This document shows, one piece after another, positions 17,275-27,115 of a stretch of DNA of 64,000 nt. The DNA is from BP-191 sp035940575. Lineage in GTDB: Bacteria; Actinomycetota; Actinomycetes; BP-191. Positions within the stretch are counted from its first letter, which is position 1, and every line of letters begins with the position of its first letter. Location: contig DASZER010000043.1 of assembly GCA_035940575.1 (NCBI GenBank), positions 186,001-250,000 on the forward strand, written 5' to 3'. Below the pieces are notes generated by a model that saw only the letters and a program-made list of their open reading frames with translations, searched no databases and was not told the DNA's origin. The position numbers were made by a program, and so were the translations under genes.

Positions 17275-18501
17275 GTGGGGGGTCGCCGAGTCTCCGTCCT
17301 GCTGGCCGCCGCCATGCTCCTCCCGGCGGCGGCCGGCAGCGCCGCGCCCGCGATTCGCCCCGAATGCGTCGCGACGGGTTTCTCCCCCGCATTCGCGAAG
17401 GACCGCACGGTGTTCTGCGCCACCGTCGACGACAACGGCACGTACGTCTGGAAAAGCACCGACCGTGGCCGTACGTGGGAACGCCGCGGACGGGTCCGCG
17501 AGGGCGGCGAGCAGCACCACGTCAGCGGCTTCGTGATGTCGCCGCTGTACGAGCGCGACCGCCGCGTGTACCTCGCGGTCGACCGTCTGTACGGCAGCGC
17601 CGACGACGGGCACACGTTCACGGTCACCAGCGACCGCGACATCGCGCGCACCCGCGTGGACGCCTACGTCGACACGTGGCCGAACACCACCGGCATCGCC
17701 GTGCCCGGCGTCGAGCCGCACGTGTCGCTGCTGTACGCGTCGTACTCGGCGTTCGGCCAGGCGTTCGTCATCGACTCGATCTTCGGCGAGCGCGACAGCC
17801 ACACGCTGCGAACGTCGCTCCTCGACTTCGTGCTGCCGCCGGACTTCGCCACACGGAGGACGGCGGTCGCGGTCACGTTGCGCCCTGGCATCACGGCGGC
17901 CTGGCAGGAGCTCCAGCAGCTCGGCGTCGTGACGTACCGCTGCGACGTCGACTTCCACTGCACGGACCCGATCCAGGACCTTGGCGTCATGTACGTGGAC
18001 GGCGTCGAGCCGATCGGCCGGCCAGGGGAGGAGTACCTGTACGGCCACACCCAGACCGGCGCGGTGCAGGTCTGGCGGACGACCGACTCGGGCTACGCGT
18101 GGGCACGGTGGCCCTCCGTCGAGCGGCTGCTGCCGAAGGGCACCTACAGCCTCTGGATGACGGCCGACCCGGACCGGCCGGGCCGTCTCTACCTGCACAC
18201 CGCCGCCGACGAGAAGTTCGGCGGCCCGCGCACGCCGCGGTTCTCGCTGTTCCGCAGCGACGACGACGGCAAGACCTGGCACGTGCTCGGCCGCTCGTAC
18301 GTCCCCGGCACGCGCGGCGTCCCGCGCGACACGCTGCCCTGGCACACCGGCGGCGACTCGGTGGCGGCCAGCACGTCGTACGTCTCCGCGCAGCCGGGCG
18401 GGTACCTCTACGTGCTCGGCGGCCAGCGCCGCAACGGCCGCGACGTCGTCGGGCTGTGGTGCTCGCGCGACGCCGGACACACGTGGCGTACCGCCTGCTG
18501 A
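17275..18501 (+). CDS. Secreted BNR/Asp-box repeat protein (sialidase-like propeller)
   Basis: 408 residues, signal peptide about residues 1-25 (VSVLLAAAMLLPAAAGSAAP). Five Asp-box motifs are visible: WKSTDRGRTWERRG, GSADDGHTFTVTS, WRTTDSGYAWARW, FRSDDDGKTWHVLG and the C-terminal CSRDAGHTWRTAC. This is a VPS10/sialidase-type beta-propeller. The Arg triad and catalytic Tyr/Glu of a sialidase cannot be assigned, so hydrolase activity is not claimed. The GTG 17275 start lacks a good ribosome site; an earlier unrecognised start is possible. Confidence 0.75.
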   Translation: MGGRRVSVLLAAAMLLPAAAGSAAPAIRPECVATGFSPAFAKDRTVFCATVDDNGTYVWKSTDRGRTWERRGRVREGGEQHHVSGFVMSPLYERDRRVYLAVDRLYGSADDGHTFTVTSDRDIARTRVDAYVDTWPNTTGIAVPGVEPHVSLLYASYSAFGQAFVIDSIFGERDSHTLRTSLLDFVLPPDFATRRTAVAVTLRPGITAAWQELQQLGVVTYRCDVDFHCTDPIQDLGVMYVDGVEPIGRPGEEYLYGHTQTGAVQVWRTTDSGYAWARWPSVERLLPKGTYSLWMTADPDRPGRLYLHTAADEKFGGPRTPRFSLFRSDDDGKTWHVLGRSYVPGTRGVPRDTLPWHTGGDSVAASTSYVSAQPGGYLYVLGGQRRNGRDVVGLWCSRDAGHTWRTAC

Positions 18502-18533
18502 CAGAATCTCCCCACCAACGGGAGGTGCTTCTC

Positions 18534-19076
18534 GTGCGAAGGTTCTCGTTCCGCCCGGCCCTGACGATCAAGGGCCGCAAGTACAAGGGGTTGCGGGGGT
18601 TCGCGGGCAAGCCGTTCCACCCGCCGCTGACCGACATCCCCGTGGCGGCGTACGTGTTCGCGGCGCTGTTCGACGTGCTGTCGGCCGCGCGCGACGACGC
18701 CGGGATGCGGGACGCGGCGACGTGGCTGCTCGCCGTCGGCGCGGTGTTCGGCGCGCTGTCGGCGCTCACCGGCTGGGCCGACTGGCACCGTTCGAGCCAG
18801 GTCGGCACGCAGGCGCGGCGGACCATCAACGCGCACGCCGTCGTGATGATCACGGCGTCCGTGCTCGTGGTCCTCGACCTGCTCTCGCGAGCGGGCGACG
18901 CGCGGACGACGTCGTGGCCGCTGGCGCTGCTGACGGTCGTCGCCGCCGGGATCACGACGGTCGGCGCGACGTACGGCGGGTCGCTCGTCTTCGACTACGG
19001 CTTCAACGTCGAGACGGCCGGCGACCACCCGGTGTGGCACGAGAGCGAGACGGACGTGTTCCCCGGGCAGCACTAA
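18534..19076 (+). CDS. DUF2231 membrane protein
   Basis: 180-residue integral membrane protein with four hydrophobic segments. PFHPPLTDIPVAAYVFAALF at residues 28-47 is the HPxLTDhP signature of DUF2231 (YkvI/heme-anchor-like family), followed by TGWADWHRSS and a third/fourth helix pair. GTG start with GGGAGGTG upstream. The family is sometimes linked to respiratory or heme proteins, but no such partner is nearby. The stop overlaps the convergent peptide gene by 4 bp. Confidence 0.78.
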   Translation: MRRFSFRPALTIKGRKYKGLRGFAGKPFHPPLTDIPVAAYVFAALFDVLSAARDDAGMRDAATWLLAVGAVFGALSALTGWADWHRSSQVGTQARRTINAHAVVMITASVLVVLDLLSRAGDARTTSWPLALLTVVAAGITTVGATYGGSLVFDYGFNVETAGDHPVWHESETDVFPGQH

Positions 19077-19261
19077 CGGACGACGCAGCGCCCGTCGACG
19101 TAGAGCACGCAGATCTGCGGCGTGGACGGGTTGTCCGGGCTCCACGCCATGTTGCACGCGACGTCGACGGGCCTGTCGCAGCCCGGCGTGATCGCGGCGT
19201 GCGCGGGGGCGGGGACGGTCGCGAGAGCGACCAGGGCGAGGGCGGCGAGGGAACGGCTCAT
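19073..19261 (-). CDS. Small secreted Cys-pattern peptide C (62 aa, four Cys)
   Basis: Signal peptide (MSRSLAALALVALATVPAPA, then HA) followed by a mature peptide of about 39 residues. It keeps the spacing C-x7-C at the start (CDRPVDVAC) and C-x7-C at the end (CVLYVDGRC then VVR) seen in the two paralogues at 20483 and 20683. The two middle cysteines of those paralogues are both Ser here. It is the last gene of the minus-strand operon, 11 bp after the PQQ sugar dehydrogenase start side. Family undescribed to my knowledge. Confidence 0.72.
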   Translation of the reverse strand: MSRSLAALALVALATVPAPAHAAITPGCDRPVDVACNMAWSPDNPSTPQICVLYVDGRCVVR

Positions 19262-19272
19262 GGCGCCGGACG

Positions 19273-20439
19273 CTACCTCCGGTAGACGCCGACGCGGTAG
19301 ATGGAGCCGTTGGCGCCCAGCAGGTACAGCTCGTTCGACGCGTCGCGCCCGAACGCCAGGATGTTGCCCGCGAAGCGCCCGAGCTCGCCGTTGACGAGCC
19401 GCCCCGACGCGTCCGGGCCGAGGCCCCACACGCGGCCCGAGCAGTAGTCGCCGTAGACGTACGTGCCGCCGAGCAGCGCCGAGTGCTTCGCGCCGCGGTA
19501 CACGTAGCCGCCGATGACCGCGCAGCCGTACGTGTGGGTGTCGTACTGGTGGACCGGGCTCGTGTAGCCGCTGCCCGTGCAGTAGTCGCCGCCGTACGAC
19601 GTCGTGAGCGTGCCCTCGCGGCAGTCCCAGCCGAGGTTGGCGCCGCCGGTGGTCGAGCCCGACGTGCGGTTGACCTCCTCGCGCGCGCCCTGGCCGACGT
19701 CGGCGATCCAGAGGTTCGGGTTGCCGCGGTCGAACGAGAACCGCCACGGGTTGCGCAGCCCGCGGTGCCAGATCTCCCTGCGCGCCGTCGTGGAGGTCGC
19801 GTACGGATTGGTGGAGGGGATCGAGTAGTTCAGCCCGTCGGAGCCGTGCGTCACGTCGATGCGCAGGATCTTGCCGAGCAGCGAACGCAGGTCCTGCGCG
19901 TTGCCGCCCGGGTCGCCGGAACCGCCGCCGTCGCCCGTCGAGACGAACAGGTACGCGTTCGGCCCGAACGCGAGCTGCCCCGCGTTGTGGTTGGTGTACG
20001 TCGGGTGCGGCACGGTCAGCACGTCGATGCCGGTGTTGCCGGTGACGTCGTTCCACGGGTGCGCGTGGAACTTCGTGACGTGCAGCGTCATGCTCGCGTC
20101 GGTCCACGACACGAAGAAGTAGCCCGTCCTGCTGTAGTCGGGCTGAAACGCGATCGACAGCGCGCCGCCCTCGCCGGAGGTGTTGACGCGGTCGCGCAGG
20201 TCGAGGAACGGCGTCGCCTTCAGCACGCCGTTGCGGATCACGCGTACGGTGCCGCGCCGCTCGACGACGAACACCCGCGCGGTGTCACCCGGCGCGTGGT
20301 CGAGGGCGACGGGCTCCGAGAGGCCGTTGGCCCACTTCACGAGCGACAGGCGCAGCGCCCGCGGGTCGACGCCCGCGTCGGCGCGCGGCGCCATGAGAGG
20401 GACGAGAACGAGCGCGAGGGCGGCGGCGTATCGGCGCAT
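19273..20439 (-). CDS. Secreted PQQ-dependent sugar dehydrogenase (Asd/YliI family)
   Basis: 388 residues with signal peptide (YAAALALVLVPLMAPRADAG). Family motifs run in order: WANGLSEPVALDHAPGDTAR, VFVVERRGTVRVIRNG, SGEGGALSIAFQPDYSRTG, HNAGQLAFGPNAYLFVSTGD with the Ca-binding GDGGGSGDPGGNAQ, and RNPWRFSFDRGNPNLWIADV. These place it among soluble six-bladed aldose dehydrogenases that oxidise sugars using PQQ and Ca outside the membrane. No PQQ biosynthesis genes are in the window. It is embedded between genes for the small Cys-pattern peptides. Confidence 0.88.
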   Translation of the reverse strand: MRRYAAALALVLVPLMAPRADAGVDPRALRLSLVKWANGLSEPVALDHAPGDTARVFVVERRGTVRVIRNGVLKATPFLDLRDRVNTSGEGGALSIAFQPDYSRTGYFFVSWTDASMTLHVTKFHAHPWNDVTGNTGIDVLTVPHPTYTNHNAGQLAFGPNAYLFVSTGDGGGSGDPGGNAQDLRSLLGKILRIDVTHGSDGLNYSIPSTNPYATSTTARREIWHRGLRNPWRFSFDRGNPNLWIADVGQGAREEVNRTSGSTTGGANLGWDCREGTLTTSYGGDYCTGSGYTSPVHQYDTHTYGCAVIGGYVYRGAKHSALLGGTYVYGDYCSGRVWGLGPDASGRLVNGELGRFAGNILAFGRDASNELYLLGANGSIYRVGVYRR

Positions 20440-20482
20440 GCGGGCACGATACGTCGCCGCCCTCGCGGAGGCGGAACGGGTG

Positions 20483-20671
20483 CTACACCACGCAGCGGCC
20501 CTGGAGCCAGACCGCGCAGATGACGGGCGTGCAGGCCTCGCCCGAGCCGATGCAGCCGGACTCGTCGCACGCGACCGAGACCGTGCCGCTGCACCGCGCG
20601 GACGCGGGGGTCGCGCCGAACGCCGAGCCGAGCAGGACCGCGACGGCGGCCGCGGTGAGAAGACGCTTCAC
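20483..20671 (-). CDS. Small secreted Cys-pattern peptide A (62 aa, six Cys)
   Basis: GTG start with GAAGGAGCCCCTC directly upstream. Signal peptide KRLLTAAAVAVLLGSAFGAT ends PASA; mature part about 37 residues: RCSGTVSVACDESGC, then six residues, C, TPVIC, AVWLQGRCVV. Cys pattern C-x7-C-x4-C-x6-C-x4-C-x7-C. It lies 11 bp after peptide B and shares its ribosome-site/leader sequence, so the pair arose by tandem duplication. Confidence 0.75.
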   Translation of the reverse strand: MKRLLTAAAVAVLLGSAFGATPASARCSGTVSVACDESGCIGSGEACTPVICAVWLQGRCVV

Positions 20672-20682
20672 GAGGGGCTCCT

Positions 20683-20874
20683 TCAGACGAGGCACTTGGG
20701 GGACACGTAGACGACGCAGATGGTGATGGTGCACGGCCAGTCGGGCGCGCACGGCGTCTCGTTACAGCCGATCTCGATCTTCTCGTCGCAGTTGCCTGCG
20801 GCGTTCGCCGGGGCGACGCCGAACGACGACGCCAGCGCGACGGCGGCGGCGGCCAGGATCAGGACTCGCTTCAA
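20683..20874 (-). CDS. Small secreted Cys-pattern peptide B (63 aa, six Cys)
   Basis: TTG start overlapping the glycosyltransferase stop (TTGA), with AGAAGGAGCCCCCTC upstream. Signal peptide KRVLILAAAAVALASSFGVA ends NAA; mature part about 38 residues: GNCDEKIEIGCNETPC, APDWPC, TITIC, VVYVSPKCLV. Cys pattern C-x7-C-x4-C-x5-C-x4-C-x7-C. Acidic overall. The closest relative in the window is peptide A immediately downstream. Confidence 0.75.
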   Translation of the reverse strand: MKRVLILAAAAVALASSFGVAPANAAGNCDEKIEIGCNETPCAPDWPCTITICVVYVSPKCLV

Positions 20875-22058
20875 GAGGGGGCTCCTTCTCGTGTCGTGGC
20901 CGCCGAGGGCGCGGCGGCACCCAGCACCCTTTCTGCGGCGAACGCCGGTCCCCTGCCTGCCGCGCTCCGCCCTATCCGCCGCGCGGCGCGCGCGTACGCC
21001 GGGTCGCGCAGCACCCGCTCGACCGCCGCGCGCAGCGTCGCCGGCGTCAGGCGCGCGGCGGGGAGGTGGACGCCGGCGCCGAGGCGCTCGACGCGCAGGG
21101 CGTTCTCCCGCTGGTCGCCGGGGCCGGGGACGATCACCAGCGGCAGCCCGCGTACGAGCGCCTTCGCGACCATCCCGTGCCCGCCCGCGCAGACGACGGC
21201 GGCCGCGCGGTCCAGCAACGGCGCCTGCCTGCCCGGCCCCGCGACGAACCCCTCGGGCATCCCCTCGACGGGCGTGCCGAGCTTCGTACACGCGACCCGC
21301 AGCCCGCGCAGCCCCTCGACGGCCAGGGCGAGCAACGTCTGCGGCCGGCCCGTCGCCGACGAGTCGGCGAGGAACACCAGCGGGCCGTCGCCCGGCGGCT
21401 CCGCGAGGTCGGCCGTGGCCGGGTCCCACTCCATCGGCCCGACGATCTCGGTGCGCGGCGGCCAGTCGGGACGCAACGGCTCGAGGCCGGGCAGCGTCGC
21501 GACGACCGTCAGCACCGGAGGCCCCTCGGGCGGCAGCCCGATCGCGACGCGCGCCGCCCTGCACTCCGCGCGGCCGACCTCGCGGGACCTCATGTGGAGC
21601 CTCCGCATCCACGCGTCGCGCAGCGTCCCGAGCGGCCAGCGCCCGCGTTCGAGGCCGGTGCCCGGCGGCGGGAGGAACGACGACGGCTCCTGCAACGACG
21701 TCGGCACCAGCTCGACGCGCGGCACGCCCGCGAGGTCGGCGGCGAACCACCCCGGCACCGTGATCGAGTCCACGACCGCCAGCGTCGCGCCGAACTCCCG
21801 CAGCGACCGCGCGATCCCCGGCGCGAGCTGCTTCGAGCGCTCCCACAGCACGAAGCCGAAGTCGTCGTCCCTCGGGTCGGGCGCGAACAGGTCGATCGCC
21901 GCGAACGCCACGCCCTCGCGCTCGACCGCCTCGCGCCACTGGGTCCCGCTGACGAACAGCACCGGCACGCCCCTGTCCCGCAGCGCGCACGACAGCGCGA
22001 CCGCGGGGAACGCGTGCCCCGGGTCGGGCCCGGCGACGACGGCGACGCGCGGCGTCAC
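20871..22058 (-). CDS. MGT-like (GT1) glycosyltransferase, divergent
   Basis: 395-residue GT-B protein. The N-terminus RVAVVAGPDPGHAFPAVALS replaces the usual GTGHV loop with PDPGHAFP, and the C-terminal donor site AAVVCAGGHGMVAKALVRG with IVPGPGDQRENALRVERLGA keeps the GGHG and DQ elements. The donor is probably an NDP-sugar; the acceptor is unknown. It is coupled to the upstream dehydrogenase (ATGA overlap) and to the downstream peptide B (TTGA overlap), so it is in the same operon as the peptide family. Confidence 0.8.
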   Translation of the reverse strand: MTPRVAVVAGPDPGHAFPAVALSCALRDRGVPVLFVSGTQWREAVEREGVAFAAIDLFAPDPRDDDFGFVLWERSKQLAPGIARSLREFGATLAVVDSITVPGWFAADLAGVPRVELVPTSLQEPSSFLPPPGTGLERGRWPLGTLRDAWMRRLHMRSREVGRAECRAARVAIGLPPEGPPVLTVVATLPGLEPLRPDWPPRTEIVGPMEWDPATADLAEPPGDGPLVFLADSSATGRPQTLLALAVEGLRGLRVACTKLGTPVEGMPEGFVAGPGRQAPLLDRAAAVVCAGGHGMVAKALVRGLPLVIVPGPGDQRENALRVERLGAGVHLPAARLTPATLRAAVERVLRDPAYARAARRIGRSAAGRGPAFAAERVLGAAAPSAATTREGAPS

Positions 22059-23017
22059 GTCGTGAGGACGAGCTTCCCGAACGACTCCCCGGCCGCGAGC
22101 CGTTCGAACGCCGCCCGCGCCTCGGCCATCGGCCGCACCGAGTCGACCACGGGGCGTACGCCGGTGTTGTCGAGGAAGCGCACGAGCGCGTCGAGCTCGC
22201 CGCGCGTGCCCATCGTGGAGCCGACGACGCGGAGCTGGCGGAAGAACACCCGCTTGAGGTCAGCCGGCGGCTCGGAGCCGCTCGTCGCGCCCGCGACGAC
22301 GACCGTGCCGCCCGGGCCGAGGGACTTGAGCGAGTGGTCCCACGTCGCGGCGCCGACGGTCTCCATCACCGCGTCCACGCGGTCGGGAAGCCGCGCGCCC
22401 GGCTCGAACGCCTCGTGCGCGCCGAGCTCGACGGCCCGCGCGCGCTTCGTCTCGTCGCGGCTGGTGACCCAGACGCGGTAGCCGGCCGCGCGGGCGAGCG
22501 CGATCAGCGCGGTCGACACGCCGCCGCCCGCGCCCTGGACCAGCACGCGCCCGCCGGGGCGCAGGCCCGACATCGTGAACAGCATCCGGTACGCCGTCAG
22601 CCACGCCGTGGGCAGGCACGCCGCCTCCTCCCACGACAGCGCGGGCGGCTTCGGGACGACGTTGCGCGCGGGCACGGCGACGTGCTCGGCGAACGTTCCC
22701 GGGTGCTTCTCCGACAGCAGCGTGCGGCGCGGGTCCATCGTCTCGTCGCCGTCGATCGGCTCGCCGACCACGGCGTGCACGACGACCTCCGTGCCGTCGT
22801 CGAGCACGCCCGCCGCGTCGCAGCCCAGGACCATCGGGAGCTGCTCCTCGCGCAGGCCGACGCCGCGCAGCGACCAGAGGTCGTGGTGGTTCAGCGCGGC
22901 GGCGCGGACCGCGACGCGCACCCACCCGTCCGGTACGACGGCGTCGGGCACGTCGCCGACGTGCAGCCCGTTCAAGGGCTCGTCGGGGTGGAACGCGGTG
23001 GCGGCGACTCCGAGCAT
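22055..23017 (-). CDS. MDR-family (zinc-type) alcohol dehydrogenase / quinone oxidoreductase
   Basis: 320 residues, medium-chain dehydrogenase fold. GroES-like half has AAALNHHDLWSLRGVG and QLPMVLGCDAAGVL; the Rossmann half has GRVLVQGAGGGVSTALIALA. The usual catalytic-zinc Cys-His pair is not evident, which fits the NADPH quinone oxidoreductase branch better than true ADH. It starts 10 bp after the malic enzyme stop and overlaps the downstream glycosyltransferase, hence an operon. Substrate unknown. Confidence 0.84.
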   Translation of the reverse strand: MLGVAATAFHPDEPLNGLHVGDVPDAVVPDGWVRVAVRAAALNHHDLWSLRGVGLREEQLPMVLGCDAAGVLDDGTEVVVHAVVGEPIDGDETMDPRRTLLSEKHPGTFAEHVAVPARNVVPKPPALSWEEAACLPTAWLTAYRMLFTMSGLRPGGRVLVQGAGGGVSTALIALARAAGYRVWVTSRDETKRARAVELGAHEAFEPGARLPDRVDAVMETVGAATWDHSLKSLGPGGTVVVAGATSGSEPPADLKRVFFRQLRVVGSTMGTRGELDALVRFLDNTGVRPVVDSVRPMAEARAAFERLAAGESFGKLVLTT

Positions 23018-23027
23018 GGACGCGACC

Positions 23028-24248
<1,221 letters not shown>

Positions 24249-24336
24249 GGCACAGTCGCCGGGCCCGTCTTGCGGTGCGCGGGCCGGGCTGCGGCAAGAT
24301 ACGCGGGTAGGTACTCGTCAGCCCTCTGGAGGCACT

Positions 24337-25251
24337 GTGCTCAGCGTCCCGACCCGAGCCGGCCGGCTCGCGTTCACCGGCCTCGCCATGGCCCTCGCGC
24401 TCACGTCGGTCGCCTGCGGCGGCGACGACGCGAGCACCGTCGGCGAGCCCGGCGGCAACAACCCCACGCCGACGTCGAGCGTCGACCAGTCGCTCGCGGC
24501 CCGCGTGCCCGCCGACATCAAGGCCGACGGCAAGATCCTCATCGGCACCGACTCGACGTACGCGCCGAACGAGTTCCTCGCGGCCGACGGCAAGACGATC
24601 CAGGGCTTCGACATCGACCTGTTCAACGCGATCGCGGCCAAGCTCGGCCTCACCGCGGAGTTCCAGACCGCGCCGTTCGACAACATCATCCCGAGCGTCA
24701 AGAGCGGCAAGTACGAGCTCGGCGTCTCGTCGTTCACGATCAACGACGAGCGCAAGAAGGTCGCCGACATGGTCAGCTACTTCTCGGCCGGCACGCAGTG
24801 GGCGACCAAGGCGGGCAACCCCAACGGCATCAACCCCGACGACGCGTGCGGCAAGAAGATCGCCGTCCAGAAGGGCACCGTGCAGGTCGACGACCTCACC
24901 GCCCGGTCGAAGAAGTGCACCGACGCCGGCAAGAAGGCCATCACGATCGAGCAGTACCAGGGCCAGGACGAGGCGACCGCCGCGGTCGTGTCCGGCAAGG
25001 ACGAGGCCATGCTCGCCGACTCGCCCGTCGTCGCGTACGCCGTGAAGCAGACGAACGAGCAGCTCGAGCTGCTCGGCGAGATCTACGACTCGGCGCCGTA
25101 CGGCTACGTCGTCAAGAAGGACCAGGGCGAGTTCGCCCAGGTGCTCGCCGACGCGCTGAAGGCGATCATCGCGGACGGCTCGTACAAGACCGCGCTCCAG
25201 AAGTGGGGCGTCGAGCAGGGCGCGATCACGGACCCGAAGGTCAGCCCCTGA
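24337..25251 (+). CDS. Polar amino-acid ABC transporter substrate-binding lipoprotein
   Basis: 304 residues, GTG start with CTGGAGG upstream. LALTSVACGGDD is the lipobox, predicting a lipid-anchored protein outside the membrane. Family-3 solute-binding motifs are GFDIDLFNAIAAKLGLTAEF and IIPSVKSGKYELGVSSFTIN. Ligand likely glutamate or a related polar amino acid, judging by the permease and ATPase neighbours. First gene of a three-gene importer operon. Confidence 0.92.
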   Translation: MLSVPTRAGRLAFTGLAMALALTSVACGGDDASTVGEPGGNNPTPTSSVDQSLAARVPADIKADGKILIGTDSTYAPNEFLAADGKTIQGFDIDLFNAIAAKLGLTAEFQTAPFDNIIPSVKSGKYELGVSSFTINDERKKVADMVSYFSAGTQWATKAGNPNGINPDDACGKKIAVQKGTVQVDDLTARSKKCTDAGKKAITIEQYQGQDEATAAVVSGKDEAMLADSPVVAYAVKQTNEQLELLGEIYDSAPYGYVVKKDQGEFAQVLADALKAIIADGSYKTALQKWGVEQGAITDPKVSP

Positions 25252-26195
25252 CCTCGGCGTCGCCGGACGCACGGTCCGGCGGGAACGGCCCGGACGAGAT
25301 CCGGGCCGTTCCGCTGCGCCATCCGGAGCGGTGGGTCGCGCTCGCGGTGATCGCGGTGCTCGTCGCGATGTTCGTCAACATGGTCGTGACGAACGACGCG
25401 TTCCAGTGGTCGTTCATGGCCGACCACATGTTCACGCCGCCGGTCATGGAGGGCGTGCGCACGACGCTGGTCCTGACGGTCTACTCGATGCTGATCGGCG
25501 TCGGGTTCGGCATCGTGCTGGCGATCATGCGGCTGTCGCCGAACCCGATCATCTCGTCGGTCGCGTGGGTCTACACGTGGTTCTTCCGCGCGGTGCCTCG
25601 GCTCGTGCTCGCGATCCTGTTCGGCAACCTCGGCATCCTCTACGCGCGCCTCGAGATCGGGCTGCCGTTCGACGACCAGATCCTCGGGCTGTTCGGCGGC
25701 GGCGGCAACGCCGTCATCTGGGGCGTCGACGCCAACGACTTCCTCCGCGGCTTCACCGCGGGCCTGCTCGCGCTCGCGCTGAGCGAGGCTGCGTACATGG
25801 CGGAGATCGTGCGCGCCGGCATCCAGTCGGTGGACGCGGGCCAGACGGAGGCGGCGCAGGCGATCGGCATGTCGCGCGGCCAGACGATGCGCCGCGTCGT
25901 GCTGCCGCAGGCGATGCGGGTCATCGTGCCGCCGACCGGCAACGAGACGATCGCGATGCTCAAGGACACGTCCGTCGTGGCGTTCGTCCCGGTGTCGAAC
26001 GAGATGTTCTTCCAGCTCCGCGCGGTCGGGACGAGGACGTTCCAGGTGTTCCCGATGCTCGTCGCCGCGTGCCTCTGGTACGTCGCGCTGACGAGCGTGC
26101 TCATGGTCGGGCAGTACTTCCTGGAGAAGCGGTTCTCGCGCGGCGTCGCGTCCACGGCGCGCGCCCGCGCCCGCATGATCGGCGGATCGCATTGA
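25248..26195 (+). CDS. Amino-acid ABC transporter permease (HisM/GluC type)
   Basis: About 315 residues. Membrane segments begin at WVALAVIAVLVAMFVNMVV; the core EAAYMAEIVRAGIQSVDAGQ with TEAAQAIGMSRGQTMRRVVL is the EAA loop that docks the ATPase. The only reasonable start is CTG 25248, overlapping the upstream stop (CTGA) with AAGGTCAGCCC before it, because the pre-helix IRAVPLRHPERW segment is typical of homologues and lacks ATG/GTG before it. A perfect 13-bp hairpin lies within the first 22 codons. Confidence 0.9.
   Translation: MTSASPDARSGGNGPDEIRAVPLRHPERWVALAVIAVLVAMFVNMVVTNDAFQWSFMADHMFTPPVMEGVRTTLVLTVYSMLIGVGFGIVLAIMRLSPNPIISSVAWVYTWFFRAVPRLVLAILFGNLGILYARLEIGLPFDDQILGLFGGGGNAVIWGVDANDFLRGFTAGLLALALSEAAYMAEIVRAGIQSVDAGQTEAAQAIGMSRGQTMRRVVLPQAMRVIVPPTGNETIAMLKDTSVVAFVPVSNEMFFQLRAVGTRTFQVFPMLVAACLWYVALTSVLMVGQYFLEKRFSRGVASTARARARMIGGSH
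25282..25312 (+). promoter_or_regulatory. Perfect 13-bp hairpin at the SBP/permease junction
   Basis: Arms 25282-25294 and 25300-25312 are exact inverse complements with a 5-nt loop (CGAGA). It starts 30 bp after the substrate-binding gene stop, inside the 5' end of the permease ORF. Such a G/C hairpin could protect the upstream mRNA or attenuate transcription, giving more binding protein than permease. Confidence 0.6.
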
Positions 26196-26200
26196 CCGCG

Positions 26201-26953
<753 letters not shown>

Positions 26954-27115
26954 TAGGGCTTGGCGAGACGCGGCCCGTCGCCGCCCGGCGGGTCCAGGGG
27001 GCGATCCGGCAAGGCCGCGGGACGCCTGCGGGCTGGTGTCGCCCGCAGGCGTCCGAGAACGCCGCCGGTCGCCGCCTGGGGCCCGGGCGGCAGGGCCGCG
27101 TTGCGCCAAGCCCTA
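26954..27115. repeat. Palindromic repeat element, copy A1 (162 bp)
   Basis: Fills the whole gap between two convergent genes. Perfect 12-bp terminal inverted repeats are TAGGGCTTGGCG (26954-26965) and its complement (27104-27115). The apex is a perfect 14-bp stem (GGACGCCTGCGGGC, 7-nt loop, complement). The core CGATCCGGCAAGGCCGC and GCCCGCAGGCG-N-CCGAGAACGC recur in copy A2 at 39190. The last three bases supply the TAG stop of the minus-strand gene. Confidence 0.85.

Noticed and set aside
20483..20874. Glycocin-type RiPP precursor peptides modified by the neighbouring glycosyltransferase
   Set aside because: The peptides have Sec signal peptides with AxA sites rather than a RiPP leader, and no dedicated ABC exporter or protease is present; kept only as a speculative context note.
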